Part shown: piece by piece, positions 27,631 through 34,478 of the stretch | Layout of the letters: each line of letters begins with the position of its first letter | Position numbering within the stretch: position 1 is the first letter of the stretch | Assembly (NCBI RefSeq): GCF_004341085.1 | Contig: NZ_SLXW01000006.1 | Location: 1 to 64,000, forward strand | From: Sphingomonas sp. PP-CE-1G-424 | GTDB lineage: Bacteria > Pseudomonadota > Alphaproteobacteria > Sphingomonadales > Sphingomonadaceae | DNA: 64,000 nt | Direction of reading: 5' to 3' | Made by a program: the position numbers and the translations under genes | The notes under the pieces: model-generated | The model's input: only the letters and a program-made list of their open reading frames with translations | What the model was told of the DNA's origin: nothing | Database searches by the model: none

Positions 27631-28234
27631 AGCCGGATTTACTTATTATCGACGGTGTTTTTCGTGAGGATCATAAACGGTAAGTTTATACTGGCGGATA
27701 ATTAATGCCTGAACTATTTCTTAACCGACAACCTTTGGCGGCAGCCCACGGCGCCTTAAGTGCTTTACCTGCGCCAGGTTTATGATCGCTGACGCCCTCC
27801 TTCTGTAGGGCAATCGCTTCCATCTTGCATGCAAGGGCAACGTGCCTCTTGAACAATTGTGCCAATGATCATGCTTTGCAGTGATCTGCGCAAAGAAGGA
27901 CCGGTTGCCAGCATACTGCGTACTGACCATAAAAAAAGAATGTGATCCGCCAAGCAATGCGATGAGTTTCTTAAAATCGAGTGTTCCGCGAACAGGACGG
28001 GACGAAGGCTGGCAACGGATAAAGGTAATGCGCAGTAGAAATGTAAAATACACCACCCTTGCACGACTAGCCAACTTGCTTAAGGCTTGCAGATTTTTCT
28101 AGGTACGATTCATTCACATATTCACGATTTTTAGTCTGAATCTAGATATAGCCGTAGATATTTAGCAAGGTCCTCAGGAAGACCACAGAGTCGTTCTAAT
28201 ACGGCGCACTTACCGGTGTCTCAAAGCCTGTTAC
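27631..28234. other. AT-rich non-coding stretch downstream of repA
   Basis: About 600 bases between the IS66 target duplication and the repA stop. It is distinctly AT-richer than its surroundings. Short frames on both strands (for example 27721-28074 minus) have atypical composition and no start signals. No iteron copies are present. It could contain origin or partition sequence, but no element was recognised. Confidence 0.4.
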
Positions 28235-29194
28235 TTATTGAGTAATACTGAACCTTACATCGCACGGCTTCTCACGTGGCTTCATGATCACGATAGTTTC
28301 AGTCTTTGACGTCTTGCGGCCGATCTTATCTAACGTCGGTGCGTCTGGAACGATCTCACGGATGACAATGCTATAATCGGGCAGTCGATCCTCTGCAGCG
28401 ATTTTCTTCAGCTGCATCTTGAGCGCTCTCAGGGGGGCGGTAGAGCCGATTTTTGCAGCGAGGATTTCAAGGGAAACTTCGGCGGATTCTTCGCGGCTGT
28501 AACAATGCGCAAGCTCATAAAGCCGCCTTTCGATCGAACCGAGCCTGAAATAGTCATGGTGATAGTCGTAAATGCGGCTATCGCGCGACACCGCTCGTAC
28601 CAGCCAGTCACAAATCTGTACGCGCACCGGCATGAGCTGCTCGCCACCATTCGGCATGGCCCGGGTCATGGCCTGCGCTTCTGCGAACCATGAGAAAAAT
28701 CCCTTGGTCCCTATCGTGCCCGTCTTAATGTTGGTCCTGATTTGCGTTCCCTGCAGACGCCCGAGCGCCTCGATGAACCGATCGTAATCCCGTTTGGACG
28801 GCCGAGCTACGCCGGTAGCGCGGAAGAAATCATGAGCATTGAACGTAAAAACGTTGATCACTTCGCCCGTCTTGGCGAGATGCTGGCACATCAGGGATAA
28901 CACGTAGATCAGGACCTCTTTGTCCCACATCGTGGCAATCCCGTTAGCGCTCGGCTTCAGCTCGATCTGGACTCCCTCCATCTTGAAGGTCATCGGATCC
29001 ATCTGGGGACGCTTGGCCAGCGAGAAAAGCGGGAAATCCATGATGCTTTGCTCACCACGCACCTTGCCGTGCAGCGGACTGTCTAGCACACCGAACAGGC
29101 TTCCCTGAACTTCGCCGTGTTTCTGCAGTGCCATGATCAACCCGCCTGTATCGATTGCGGGGCCCTTCATACCTTCAATTTGCGACGATGGCAT
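28235..29194 (-). CDS. repA: Replication initiator protein RepA (RPA type)
   Basis: About 319 residues. It has the two-winged-helix initiator pattern of the RPA family: EQSIMDFPLFSLAKRPQMDPMTF, then the signature PSANGIATMWDKEVLIYVLS, then FFRATGVARPSKRDYDRFIEALGRLQGT, and later SIERRLYELAHCYSREESAEVSLEILAAKIG. Such proteins bind iterons at plasmid origins. Start is uncertain: ATG at 29194, 29170 or 29134; longer forms would translate an iteron copy as protein. Its upstream region carries an inverted pair of iterons, so it probably represses its own promoter. RepC is encoded just upstream on the same strand. Confidence 0.8.
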   Translation of the reverse strand: MPSSQIEGMKGPAIDTGGLIMALQKHGEVQGSLFGVLDSPLHGKVRGEQSIMDFPLFSLAKRPQMDPMTFKMEGVQIELKPSANGIATMWDKEVLIYVLSLMCQHLAKTGEVINVFTFNAHDFFRATGVARPSKRDYDRFIEALGRLQGTQIRTNIKTGTIGTKGFFSWFAEAQAMTRAMPNGGEQLMPVRVQICDWLVRAVSRDSRIYDYHHDYFRLGSIERRLYELAHCYSREESAEVSLEILAAKIGSTAPLRALKMQLKKIAAEDRLPDYSIVIREIVPDAPTLDKIGRKTSKTETIVIMKPREKPCDVRFSITQ

Positions 29195-29207
29195 TGGATT
29201 ACGGTCA

Positions 29208-29316
29208 CGGCGTTTGCGATAGCACGTGGATTCCGTCAACTGAGGAGCCTACCGGTCCGATCAAGGCTCAAAGGCTCAGGCAAGTTTCCCCACAGCACGT
29301 GCTATCGCAAACACCG
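29208..29316. repeat. Inverted pair of iteron copies upstream of repA
   Basis: CGTGCTATCGCAAACGCCG lies on the minus strand at 29208-29226, and CGTGCTATCGCAAACACCG on the plus strand at 29298-29316 (18 of 19 identical). They face each other in the gap between the repC stop (29351) and repA. Inverted iterons at an initiator promoter are the usual operator for initiator dimers, so autoregulation is the likely role. Confidence 0.8.
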
Positions 29317-29350
29317 TCGCGACTTTGCCGAAACACGACCGCTGGTATCA

Positions 29351-30682
29351 TCAGGTCCGGATCGTTCGACTGACGAGCCCCGAGATCAGGGTGCCGACCG
29401 CAGTTGCTCCGGACTCTGCTGCAAGCCCTTTCATCGCGGTTAAGCGACTGGAATCCTTCAATCCATGCAAAGTTCGGCTGAGATTCAGCTCGCCCATCAT
29501 CGCCTTCGCTGTCATCCCACGAAGATACGCGCCGGGGCGTCGGACCTCACCTGCACGGTATTTCTGAATAGTTGCGATGACGGAGGCTGTCGCACCCCGG
29601 CTTCCCATGACGCGAATAGCTTCATGAAAGGCGTTTTGGCTGATTCCCGACTGATTCGCTGCCCGCTCTGCAATTGCCGTTAACTCGCCCCAGGATCGAT
29701 CGTGACCCAGCAGGTCGTGGCACAGGTCTGGTGCGACATCGATTATGAAGCCAGGCGTTACACCATGCTTATCCAGATCGGCATGGACTGCCGTGTCGCC
29801 ATTGGAACCCGGTTCGACCGATTTACTACTCGCTATCGCTAAGCCCCTACCGGTACCTGCGTTAGCAGGTTGAAGGTGGTTTGTAGTTGTAGAGTGAGTG
29901 TCACGGAGGACATCCTCGCATGAACTTTTCATATAACCGGTAGGTTTAGGATTGGACGTCAGAACAGTCTCAAGGCGCTGGGCGAGCGTATTCGAGGCGT
30001 CTTCGATTTGCTGGACACACGACGTGAGAAGGCCCGGATCGCGAACACCGCGCATCTGATCCGTTGCCATAAGCGCCAAGGCGAGAATTTCCTCTGCCTC
30101 AGGCGCGTCACAGCCTTCATCAAGCAACGTCTGGGCCATCACTCTGATCTTTCGTCGCGCGGAGGCCAGCCGTTTGCGTAACACGGTGATGACCTGATCC
30201 TCGGCAACGCCTCGCGCTGCGCGCTCCAGGAATTCCGCGTACCGAGTTCCCACCGGCGCGAGAACGATTCCATATCCCCAAACGATTTTCCCCCCTTCCG
30301 ACCGTCGGCCTCCCCGGTGGCCATTGGGACTATCGAGAAAGCTTACTAGTCCGAGCGCCTGGGCCTGATTGAGCAGCTTTTGGACCTGCCTGACGCCGAC
30401 GCCGAGCTTCTGGCCCAATAGCTCGTTCGAAGGCCATACGACCGGGAGAGTATCGCCGCCTTGCCAATCCTGAGGCTTCGTCCACGCGAACAACAGGTCG
30501 ACAAGCGCTACCACTCGTAAGGGGATCGCCATGTACGGCGCCGCTCGTTTTAGAGCGGAGAGTACGTTCGACGGACCGACCGTCTTATCCAACCCGCGAA
30601 ACGTATCCGTTAGGTTGGACGCGATGGCGGTACGCTCGTCGTAACGACGCAGCCCTCTGCCGGGATGATGCGCATGGTGCAT
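29351..30682 (-). CDS. repC: Plasmid replication protein RepC
   Basis: 443 residues from the ATG at 30680-30682, preceded by AAGGGGAACC. The N-terminal domain contains GLRRYDERTAIASNLTDTFRG and ALKRAAPYMAIPLRVVALVDLLFAW, with a winged helix at LPVVWPSNELLGQKLGVGVRQVQKLLNQA. The C-terminal domain has DLCHDLLGHDRSWGELTAIAE and IRRPGAYLRGM-like residues (VRRPGAYLRGM). These are the RP-C N- and C-terminal blocks of repABC-family initiators, which act in cis on an origin inside repC. No parA/parB-like repA and repB precede it here; instead an RPA-type repA follows. Confidence 0.85.
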   Translation of the reverse strand: MHHAHHPGRGLRRYDERTAIASNLTDTFRGLDKTVGPSNVLSALKRAAPYMAIPLRVVALVDLLFAWTKPQDWQGGDTLPVVWPSNELLGQKLGVGVRQVQKLLNQAQALGLVSFLDSPNGHRGGRRSEGGKIVWGYGIVLAPVGTRYAEFLERAARGVAEDQVITVLRKRLASARRKIRVMAQTLLDEGCDAPEAEEILALALMATDQMRGVRDPGLLTSCVQQIEDASNTLAQRLETVLTSNPKPTGYMKSSCEDVLRDTHSTTTNHLQPANAGTGRGLAIASSKSVEPGSNGDTAVHADLDKHGVTPGFIIDVAPDLCHDLLGHDRSWGELTAIAERAANQSGISQNAFHEAIRVMGSRGATASVIATIQKYRAGEVRRPGAYLRGMTAKAMMGELNLSRTLHGLKDSSRLTAMKGLAAESGATAVGTLISGLVSRTIRT

Positions 30683-30740
30683 ATGGGTTCCCCTTCGGGT
30701 TACCGAGCAAGCAGCCGACACCGTGGCGCGAAATCGCGCT

Positions 30741-30840
30741 TTGGCATTGCGTCGTCAGGGAACCTCCCCTAAATAAGAGGTGCGAGGTCGTCTTTAGGGG
30801 CGTTCCGAAAAGCCCGGCCTTGTGTCGGGCTTTTCACTTT
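30741..30840 (+). ncRNA. Candidate antisense (counter-transcribed) RNA against the repC leader
   Basis: On the strand opposite repC, upstream of its start, lie two stem-loops: CCCCTAAA (30766-30773) pairing with TTTAGGGG (30793-30800), and a 10-bp perfect terminator stem GAAAAGCCCG / CGGGCTTTTC (30807-30816, 30826-30835), followed by ACTTTT. repABC replicons use a short RNA in this place, ending in such a terminator, to limit RepC. A weak TTG-rich -35 occurs near 30741-30752. The structure is seen; the RNA itself is inferred and its 5' end is not defined. Confidence 0.45.
30807..30840. terminator. Rho-independent terminator upstream of repC
   Basis: The stem GAAAAGCCCG at 30807-30816 pairs perfectly with CGGGCTTTTC at 30826-30835 over a 9-base loop. 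The plus-strand side ends in CTTTTCACTTTT, so plus-strand termination is better supported. It fits the end of the candidate antisense RNA or of transcription running toward repC. Confidence 0.7.
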
Positions 30841-30963
30841 TAGCGCGGTTTCCTTGTCTCTGTTACACCTTCCCGGATGGGCAGGCCGCGCCGCACGGAT
30901 TGCCCGGCTGGTCGCAGGTCGAAGTGTTAACTGTCCGTTACGCACCCGTCCTAGCTCTTGAAT

Positions 30964-31110
30964 CGTGCTATCGATGACAGCGTGCCTCTGAATCACGTGC
31001 TATCGGTGACAGGGTGGCTGCACCGCTCGTGCTATCGCAAACGCCGCCGCGATCAAGACTCGTGCTATCGAAAACGCCGTGGGTTGCGGCACGTGCTATC
31101 GCAAACGCCG
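30964..31110. repeat. Iteron array, five direct copies with about 32-bp period
   Basis: Copies start at 30964, 30996, 31028, 31061 and 31092, all in the same direction. The last three read CGTGCTATCG(C/A)AAACGCCG; the first two diverge in the 3' half (ATGACAGCG, GTGACAGGG) but keep CGTGCTATCG. The 31-33-bp period is three helical turns, so bound initiators would line up on one face. Together with the pair at 29208-29316 there are seven copies around repC. This is the likely RepA-dependent origin or handcuffing control. Confidence 0.85.
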
Positions 31111-31332
31111 TCTCTGAATCGGCAAAAATCGACCCAGACAAAGCAAGAGGAACTTGGTCTGCTATTTGATCCTTACCTTTTCCGCAGATACTAGAATGGC
31201 TGCGCCATCAACTAAGTATTTCAGTCGGTCGGCAATTCTCGGTCCTGCACAGCGGAAAGGGTAAGGTGGTCCCTGTCCCTCAACGATTAACCAAGATACT
31301 ACGGGCCTAGACATCAGATCCTGATTTCAGCG

Positions 31333-31734
31333 TCAGGGTGATATCGAACGAAGATAACGATCCATCACAAGCAATCCGTGCTTCGTAAGCCTCGACAAGC
31401 GTCGCCGAGAATCCTGAGGATCTTTCCACCGCTCGACGAAATCGAGCTCTTCTAAAGCGCGCAGATGCCTGACGCCCGTAGAAATTGGGGCTGCAACGCA
31501 AACCGCAAGGCTTGCAGGGATACGCGCAGCGTCGAACTGCGCTCTAAGATCCAGTAATATGTCCCAGCCAGGCTCTGAAAACATGTCGGATCCGAAGAAT
31601 GCCTCCCGTCGTCGTCGGTCGTCGTAAAGTTTCTTGGCAAACATGGCAGGATCGAGCGCCGGACAGGCGGTTGAGCTATCCAGGGTCGGCGTTACCGACC
31701 GAGGTTGCGGCATATTGAGAAGGCGCGCGGTCAT
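31333..31734 (-). CDS. MarR-like winged-helix regulator
   Basis: 133 residues from the ATG at 31732-31734; the frame is open further upstream, but that part overlaps the neighbouring gene out of register. It reads RRREAFFGSDMFSEPGWDILLDLRAQF, then ASLAVCVAAPISTGVRHLRALEELDFVERWKDPQDSRRRLSRLTKHG, a MarR-type winged helix with the wing at DPQDSRRR. The gene start lies within the end of the upstream membrane-protein gene (59-base overlap), so the two are coupled. The target is unknown. Confidence 0.75.
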   Translation of the reverse strand: MTARLLNMPQPRSVTPTLDSSTACPALDPAMFAKKLYDDRRRREAFFGSDMFSEPGWDILLDLRAQFDAARIPASLAVCVAAPISTGVRHLRALEELDFVERWKDPQDSRRRLSRLTKHGLLVMDRYLRSISP

Positions 31735-32182
31735 CACACGACTCCGACTGAGCTTGGATTCCAGCGCTGTGCCAAGACCACGCCGGGTCGTTCTGATCGC
31801 GAGCCAGACGTGTGCGATGACGTATCGTGGCCACAACCAGAATGATCAGTAGGACATAACTCCAGACAACAACGAAATTGCCGTACACCGTCGGAATGAC
31901 ATCCGCGCGCAATCCGGTCAGATGAGACATGGCCACGCATCCCTGCACGGCCGCCATCCAGATTGGCCAGTATCGTGTCGTCAGCAATGACAGGATATAC
32001 AAACCGAGGAAGGCGATCGTGTCTGTCGCGAACACGGACCATTCGACACCGGAATACCGATCGACGAACGGCTTGAGAAACCAGTGACTGAGTTCGAAAT
32101 CTGCGGCAAGCACGATTACCGCGATACGTTCGGGTGCTCCCCCCTTCCAGAGGGCGAACACGCCTGTCCCGGCGTAGAACAT
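31676..32182 (-). CDS. Polytopic membrane protein of unknown function
   Basis: 168 residues with four likely membrane helices (about 18-36, 52-67, 72-92 and 101-121) and a polar C-terminal tail of about 45 residues. The first motif is MFYAGTGVFALWKGGAPERIAVIVL. No annotated family comes to mind. It sits in a minus-strand run of four small genes (31333-33134) that includes two regulators, so a small regulatory membrane system is possible. Confidence 0.6.
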   Translation of the reverse strand: MFYAGTGVFALWKGGAPERIAVIVLAADFELSHWFLKPFVDRYSGVEWSVFATDTIAFLGLYILSLLTTRYWPIWMAAVQGCVAMSHLTGLRADVIPTVYGNFVVVWSYVLLIILVVATIRHRTRLARDQNDPAWSWHSAGIQAQSESCDDRAPSQYAATSVGNADPG

Positions 32183-32239
32183 GTTGAAGAGAAGTATGCG
32201 TAGCAGCGCAGATCTCCGTTGAGCGGCTGGTGGGATCCA

Positions 32240-32617
32240 TTATTTGCCCCCTGAGTTCGCGTTTTCCACCGCAATGGTACCGACCTGTGCAGACGGTATC
32301 GGATCTTTGTCACCTCCTGCAAGAACTGGAACCCGCAGGGTCCGGCGAGCCTCGTCGAGCCTGTGATGCCCCTCAACGGCAGAACTCATGGCTTGCGAGA
32401 TAAGGCCCAATGACGTCACGAATTGGTCAATTGCTCCCTGCCCTATCGTTGCTGAGACATTGGCCGTACTTCGCGCTGTGGGTATGAACCCAAGCAGCAA
32501 TGATCCGCTGGTCAGGGCACGACCCAGATCATGCTCGAAGACGTTGAGAAGACCCGTGATCTCCTCGGCTAGGCGATGCCGCTCGATTTGGTGGCGGCGC
32601 ATTTCGATGAAGGACAT
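32240..32617 (-). CDS. Small hypothetical helical protein
   Basis: 125 residues, mostly helical: RRHQIERHRLAEEITGLLNVFEHDLGRALTSGSLLLG, then TIGQGAIDQFVTSLGLISQAMSSAVEGHHRLDEARRTL. No signal peptide or catalytic motif. Codon use is normal for the region. It lies 57 bases before the membrane-protein gene on the same strand. No family is recognised. Confidence 0.55.
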   Translation of the reverse strand: MSFIEMRRHQIERHRLAEEITGLLNVFEHDLGRALTSGSLLLGFIPTARSTANVSATIGQGAIDQFVTSLGLISQAMSSAVEGHHRLDEARRTLRVPVLAGGDKDPIPSAQVGTIAVENANSGGK

Positions 32618-32666
32618 GACGCGATCTTTCCTGAGCCCACAAAGGCGTTGACGTGCATGCCGAAGC

Positions 32667-33134
32667 TCACCCGTGCAGGGCTAGGAACACCATCGAAAGT
32701 GACGCAGCGCCCGAGACGAGCATTCCCGCTCCCAGGGCAACAAGGCCCAGCAAGAGGATTGGCCAGAGAAGACGCCACCGCACGCTCAGACTGTTCCGGG
32801 GCCTCTCCCTAGTTGAAAAGGGATAGGTCGACCGTGGGCTCCTAGTCCCTGCCTCGGTTGTCGTTTCGGTACAATTACCCTCCACTGCTTGGAGCGGTGG
32901 CGGCGACCCCGAAAGGCTGGTCCCCCCAATTTTTGGGGGGGCCTCATGCGCGCCGAATATACGTGCCGCTGTCAGGCTGTCGTTCGTGCCCAGCTTGCGA
33001 CGCGCGGATTTAAGATGACCGTTGATCGTATGAAGGGATAACCCTGTCGCACGCGCAATGTCCTTGGGTCGCATCGCCTGCAGCAGCAGGCGCAGACATT
33101 CCTTCTCACGGGGCGAGAGTTTTTCGACTGACAT
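32667..33134 (-). CDS. LuxR-type HTH protein with a C-terminal membrane anchor
   Basis: 155 residues. The N-terminal 50 residues are a complete LuxR/FixJ-type helix-turn-helix (LSPREKECLRLLLQAMRPKDIARATGLSLHTINGHLKSARRKLG). A Pro/Ser/Arg linker follows, then one hydrophobic helix near residues 126-150 (LLWPILLLGLVALGAGMLVSGAASL). A DNA-binding head tethered to the membrane is typical of small sphingomonad regulators. It heads the four-gene minus-strand cluster, and its neighbours include another membrane protein that could act as its sensor. Confidence 0.75.
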   Translation of the reverse strand: MSVEKLSPREKECLRLLLQAMRPKDIARATGLSLHTINGHLKSARRKLGTNDSLTAARIFGAHEAPPKIGGTSLSGSPPPLQAVEGNCTETTTEAGTRSPRSTYPFSTRERPRNSLSVRWRLLWPILLLGLVALGAGMLVSGAASLSMVFLALHG

Positions 33135-33554
33135 AATCAGGGTGATACCGAAGTGGCGATCGCATATTAACCCGAAACCATACCGTACGGAGCGACGACG
33201 CCTTCACGGCGTAGCACACCGAAGGCGAGCCCCCCTTTTGAACAGAGAAAAAGCTACCGAGTACAGCGGTTAGCCATTTGAAGACGCCCGAATTTGAAAA
33301 TACAAAGCTGGTCATCTGCCACCAAATTTTGGGCGTTTCCGGCGGTTTGCGGCGTCGCGTTATACGCAACTTGATGATGATAACGTGCTCGACGTAGCAG
33401 AACGGATCGAAGCCGCCCGCGCAAATAATTGGCAAACCCTACGGCCGAATTACTCTCGGCGAGGAGGAATGGGCGGAGAAAAGGGTCGATCCATTCCAGG
33501 CATTCGAGACCCGGGTGCCCTCTAGCCGGCAAAAATTAGATTTTCGCTCGTGTC
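33135..33554. other. Non-coding stretch upstream of the LuxR-type gene
   Basis: 420 bases with no credible gene on either strand; the frames seen (for example 33106-33435 minus) have unnatural composition. It should hold the promoter of the LuxR-type gene and the end of the next minus-strand gene. No clear terminator was found. Confidence 0.4.
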
Positions 33555-34118
33555 TCAACAGCAATTGCGTAACGAGCGCAGGGCTTCGGGGGTCAGCGCG
33601 TAGACCGCCTCTCGCTGCGCTCCGCGGTTTTGATGATCTACCCGCCAACCCTGATAGTGCCTACGGATCAGACCAGCGCGTACCAGCTCGGATACAGCCC
33701 GACTGACATTGCAACGTCCGGAAGCCCGGACGCGCAACCGGACCGCCAGTTCGACGGCGTCTGCGGCACTTTTGGCGTCCCGAGGTAAGGCTCCCTGCGC
33801 CTCTAACTCTCCCCGTACCCGCCCCATAAGTGCGATCCGACGAGGATCGCGTTGTGCCATTGGCGATAGTGCATCGCATAGCCAATCGCGGAGACGCACC
33901 GCCTTACCCTCCTCGACGACGTAAGGCCCGGCTTCGCCGCTTTCGCCGGCAGCGCGTGCTATCAAGTTCAAGACCATAAACGCGTAACGGGGGCGGCTGG
34001 ATAAGTTTGCCAGCCTTTCGATAACGGACGGCATGTCGCTTGGCGCGGTGACCTTCGTCTTCGACGTACCTGAAACTGGTTCGCCTTTGTCGATTGGGAA
34101 CAGATCAGCTTGAATCAT
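33555..34118 (-). CDS. Winged-helix protein of unknown function
   Basis: 187 residues from the ATG at 34116-34118. The frame is open to 34256, where the palindrome at 34184-34223 would be translated, so the shorter form is preferred. The centre has VIERLANLSSRPRYAFMVLNLIARAA. The C-terminal half looks like a winged helix (CNVSRAVSELVRAGLIRRHYQGWRVDHQNRGAQREAVYAL). It may be a replication-accessory or regulatory protein. A 15-bp perfect inverted repeat lies 66 bases upstream and could be its operator. Confidence 0.6.
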   Translation of the reverse strand: MIQADLFPIDKGEPVSGTSKTKVTAPSDMPSVIERLANLSSRPRYAFMVLNLIARAAGESGEAGPYVVEEGKAVRLRDWLCDALSPMAQRDPRRIALMGRVRGELEAQGALPRDAKSAADAVELAVRLRVRASGRCNVSRAVSELVRAGLIRRHYQGWRVDHQNRGAQREAVYALTPEALRSLRNCC

Positions 34119-34183
34119 GGAACAGGTAAAGCACAAAACAAGAAACTCGTGAATCCCTGTTCCTCCGATGATATCGCTTCTGT

Positions 34184-34223
34184 CGCCTGCGACACTTTGC
34201 CCGATGGTAAAGTGTCGCAGGCG
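34184..34223. promoter_or_regulatory. Perfect 15-bp inverted repeat
   Basis: CGCCTGCGACACTTT (34184-34198) and AAAGTGTCGCAGGCG (34209-34223) pair perfectly over a 10-base spacer. There is no T-run on either side, so it is not a simple terminator. It lies upstream of the winged-helix gene at 33555-34118 and 256 bases before the first recombinase. It may be an operator or a recombination or transfer site. Confidence 0.7.
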
Positions 34224-34478
34224 CCATTCTGCGTTAAAATTAGCCGGCAAATGCACAATCCATGGCGAGCCAAGACGTTGTGAACCGTCACCTCCCTAGT
34301 GAATTGCGAATAAAAGTGGTACCGGCGGGTATCAGCGTCAGACCTAACAGATTCAATTAGGGTTACCCGGTTGGAGTGGTCGCCGGACGCCACGCTGCGG
34401 GTAACGGTGTTGAAACCGGACGTCTGACAGGCTGTATGCCCGCGGGAGAGCACACCTTACGCAAGCTACGCTTGCAGA

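Noticed and set aside
27721..28074. Minus-strand open frame in the AT-rich gap
   Set aside because: No start signal, odd composition and no recognisable motif.
30964..31110. Possible CRISPR array
   Set aside because: Repeats of 19 bp with spacers of about 13 bp are too short, the last two-thirds vary, and no cas genes exist; they are iterons beside a replication gene.
30958..31194. Open frame over the iteron array
   Set aside because: Its repeated CYRKRR and VLSQTPS peptides are translated iterons, not a protein.
34184..34223. Rho-independent terminator
   Set aside because: Perfect stem but no T-run on either strand, and it lies upstream of genes rather than downstream.
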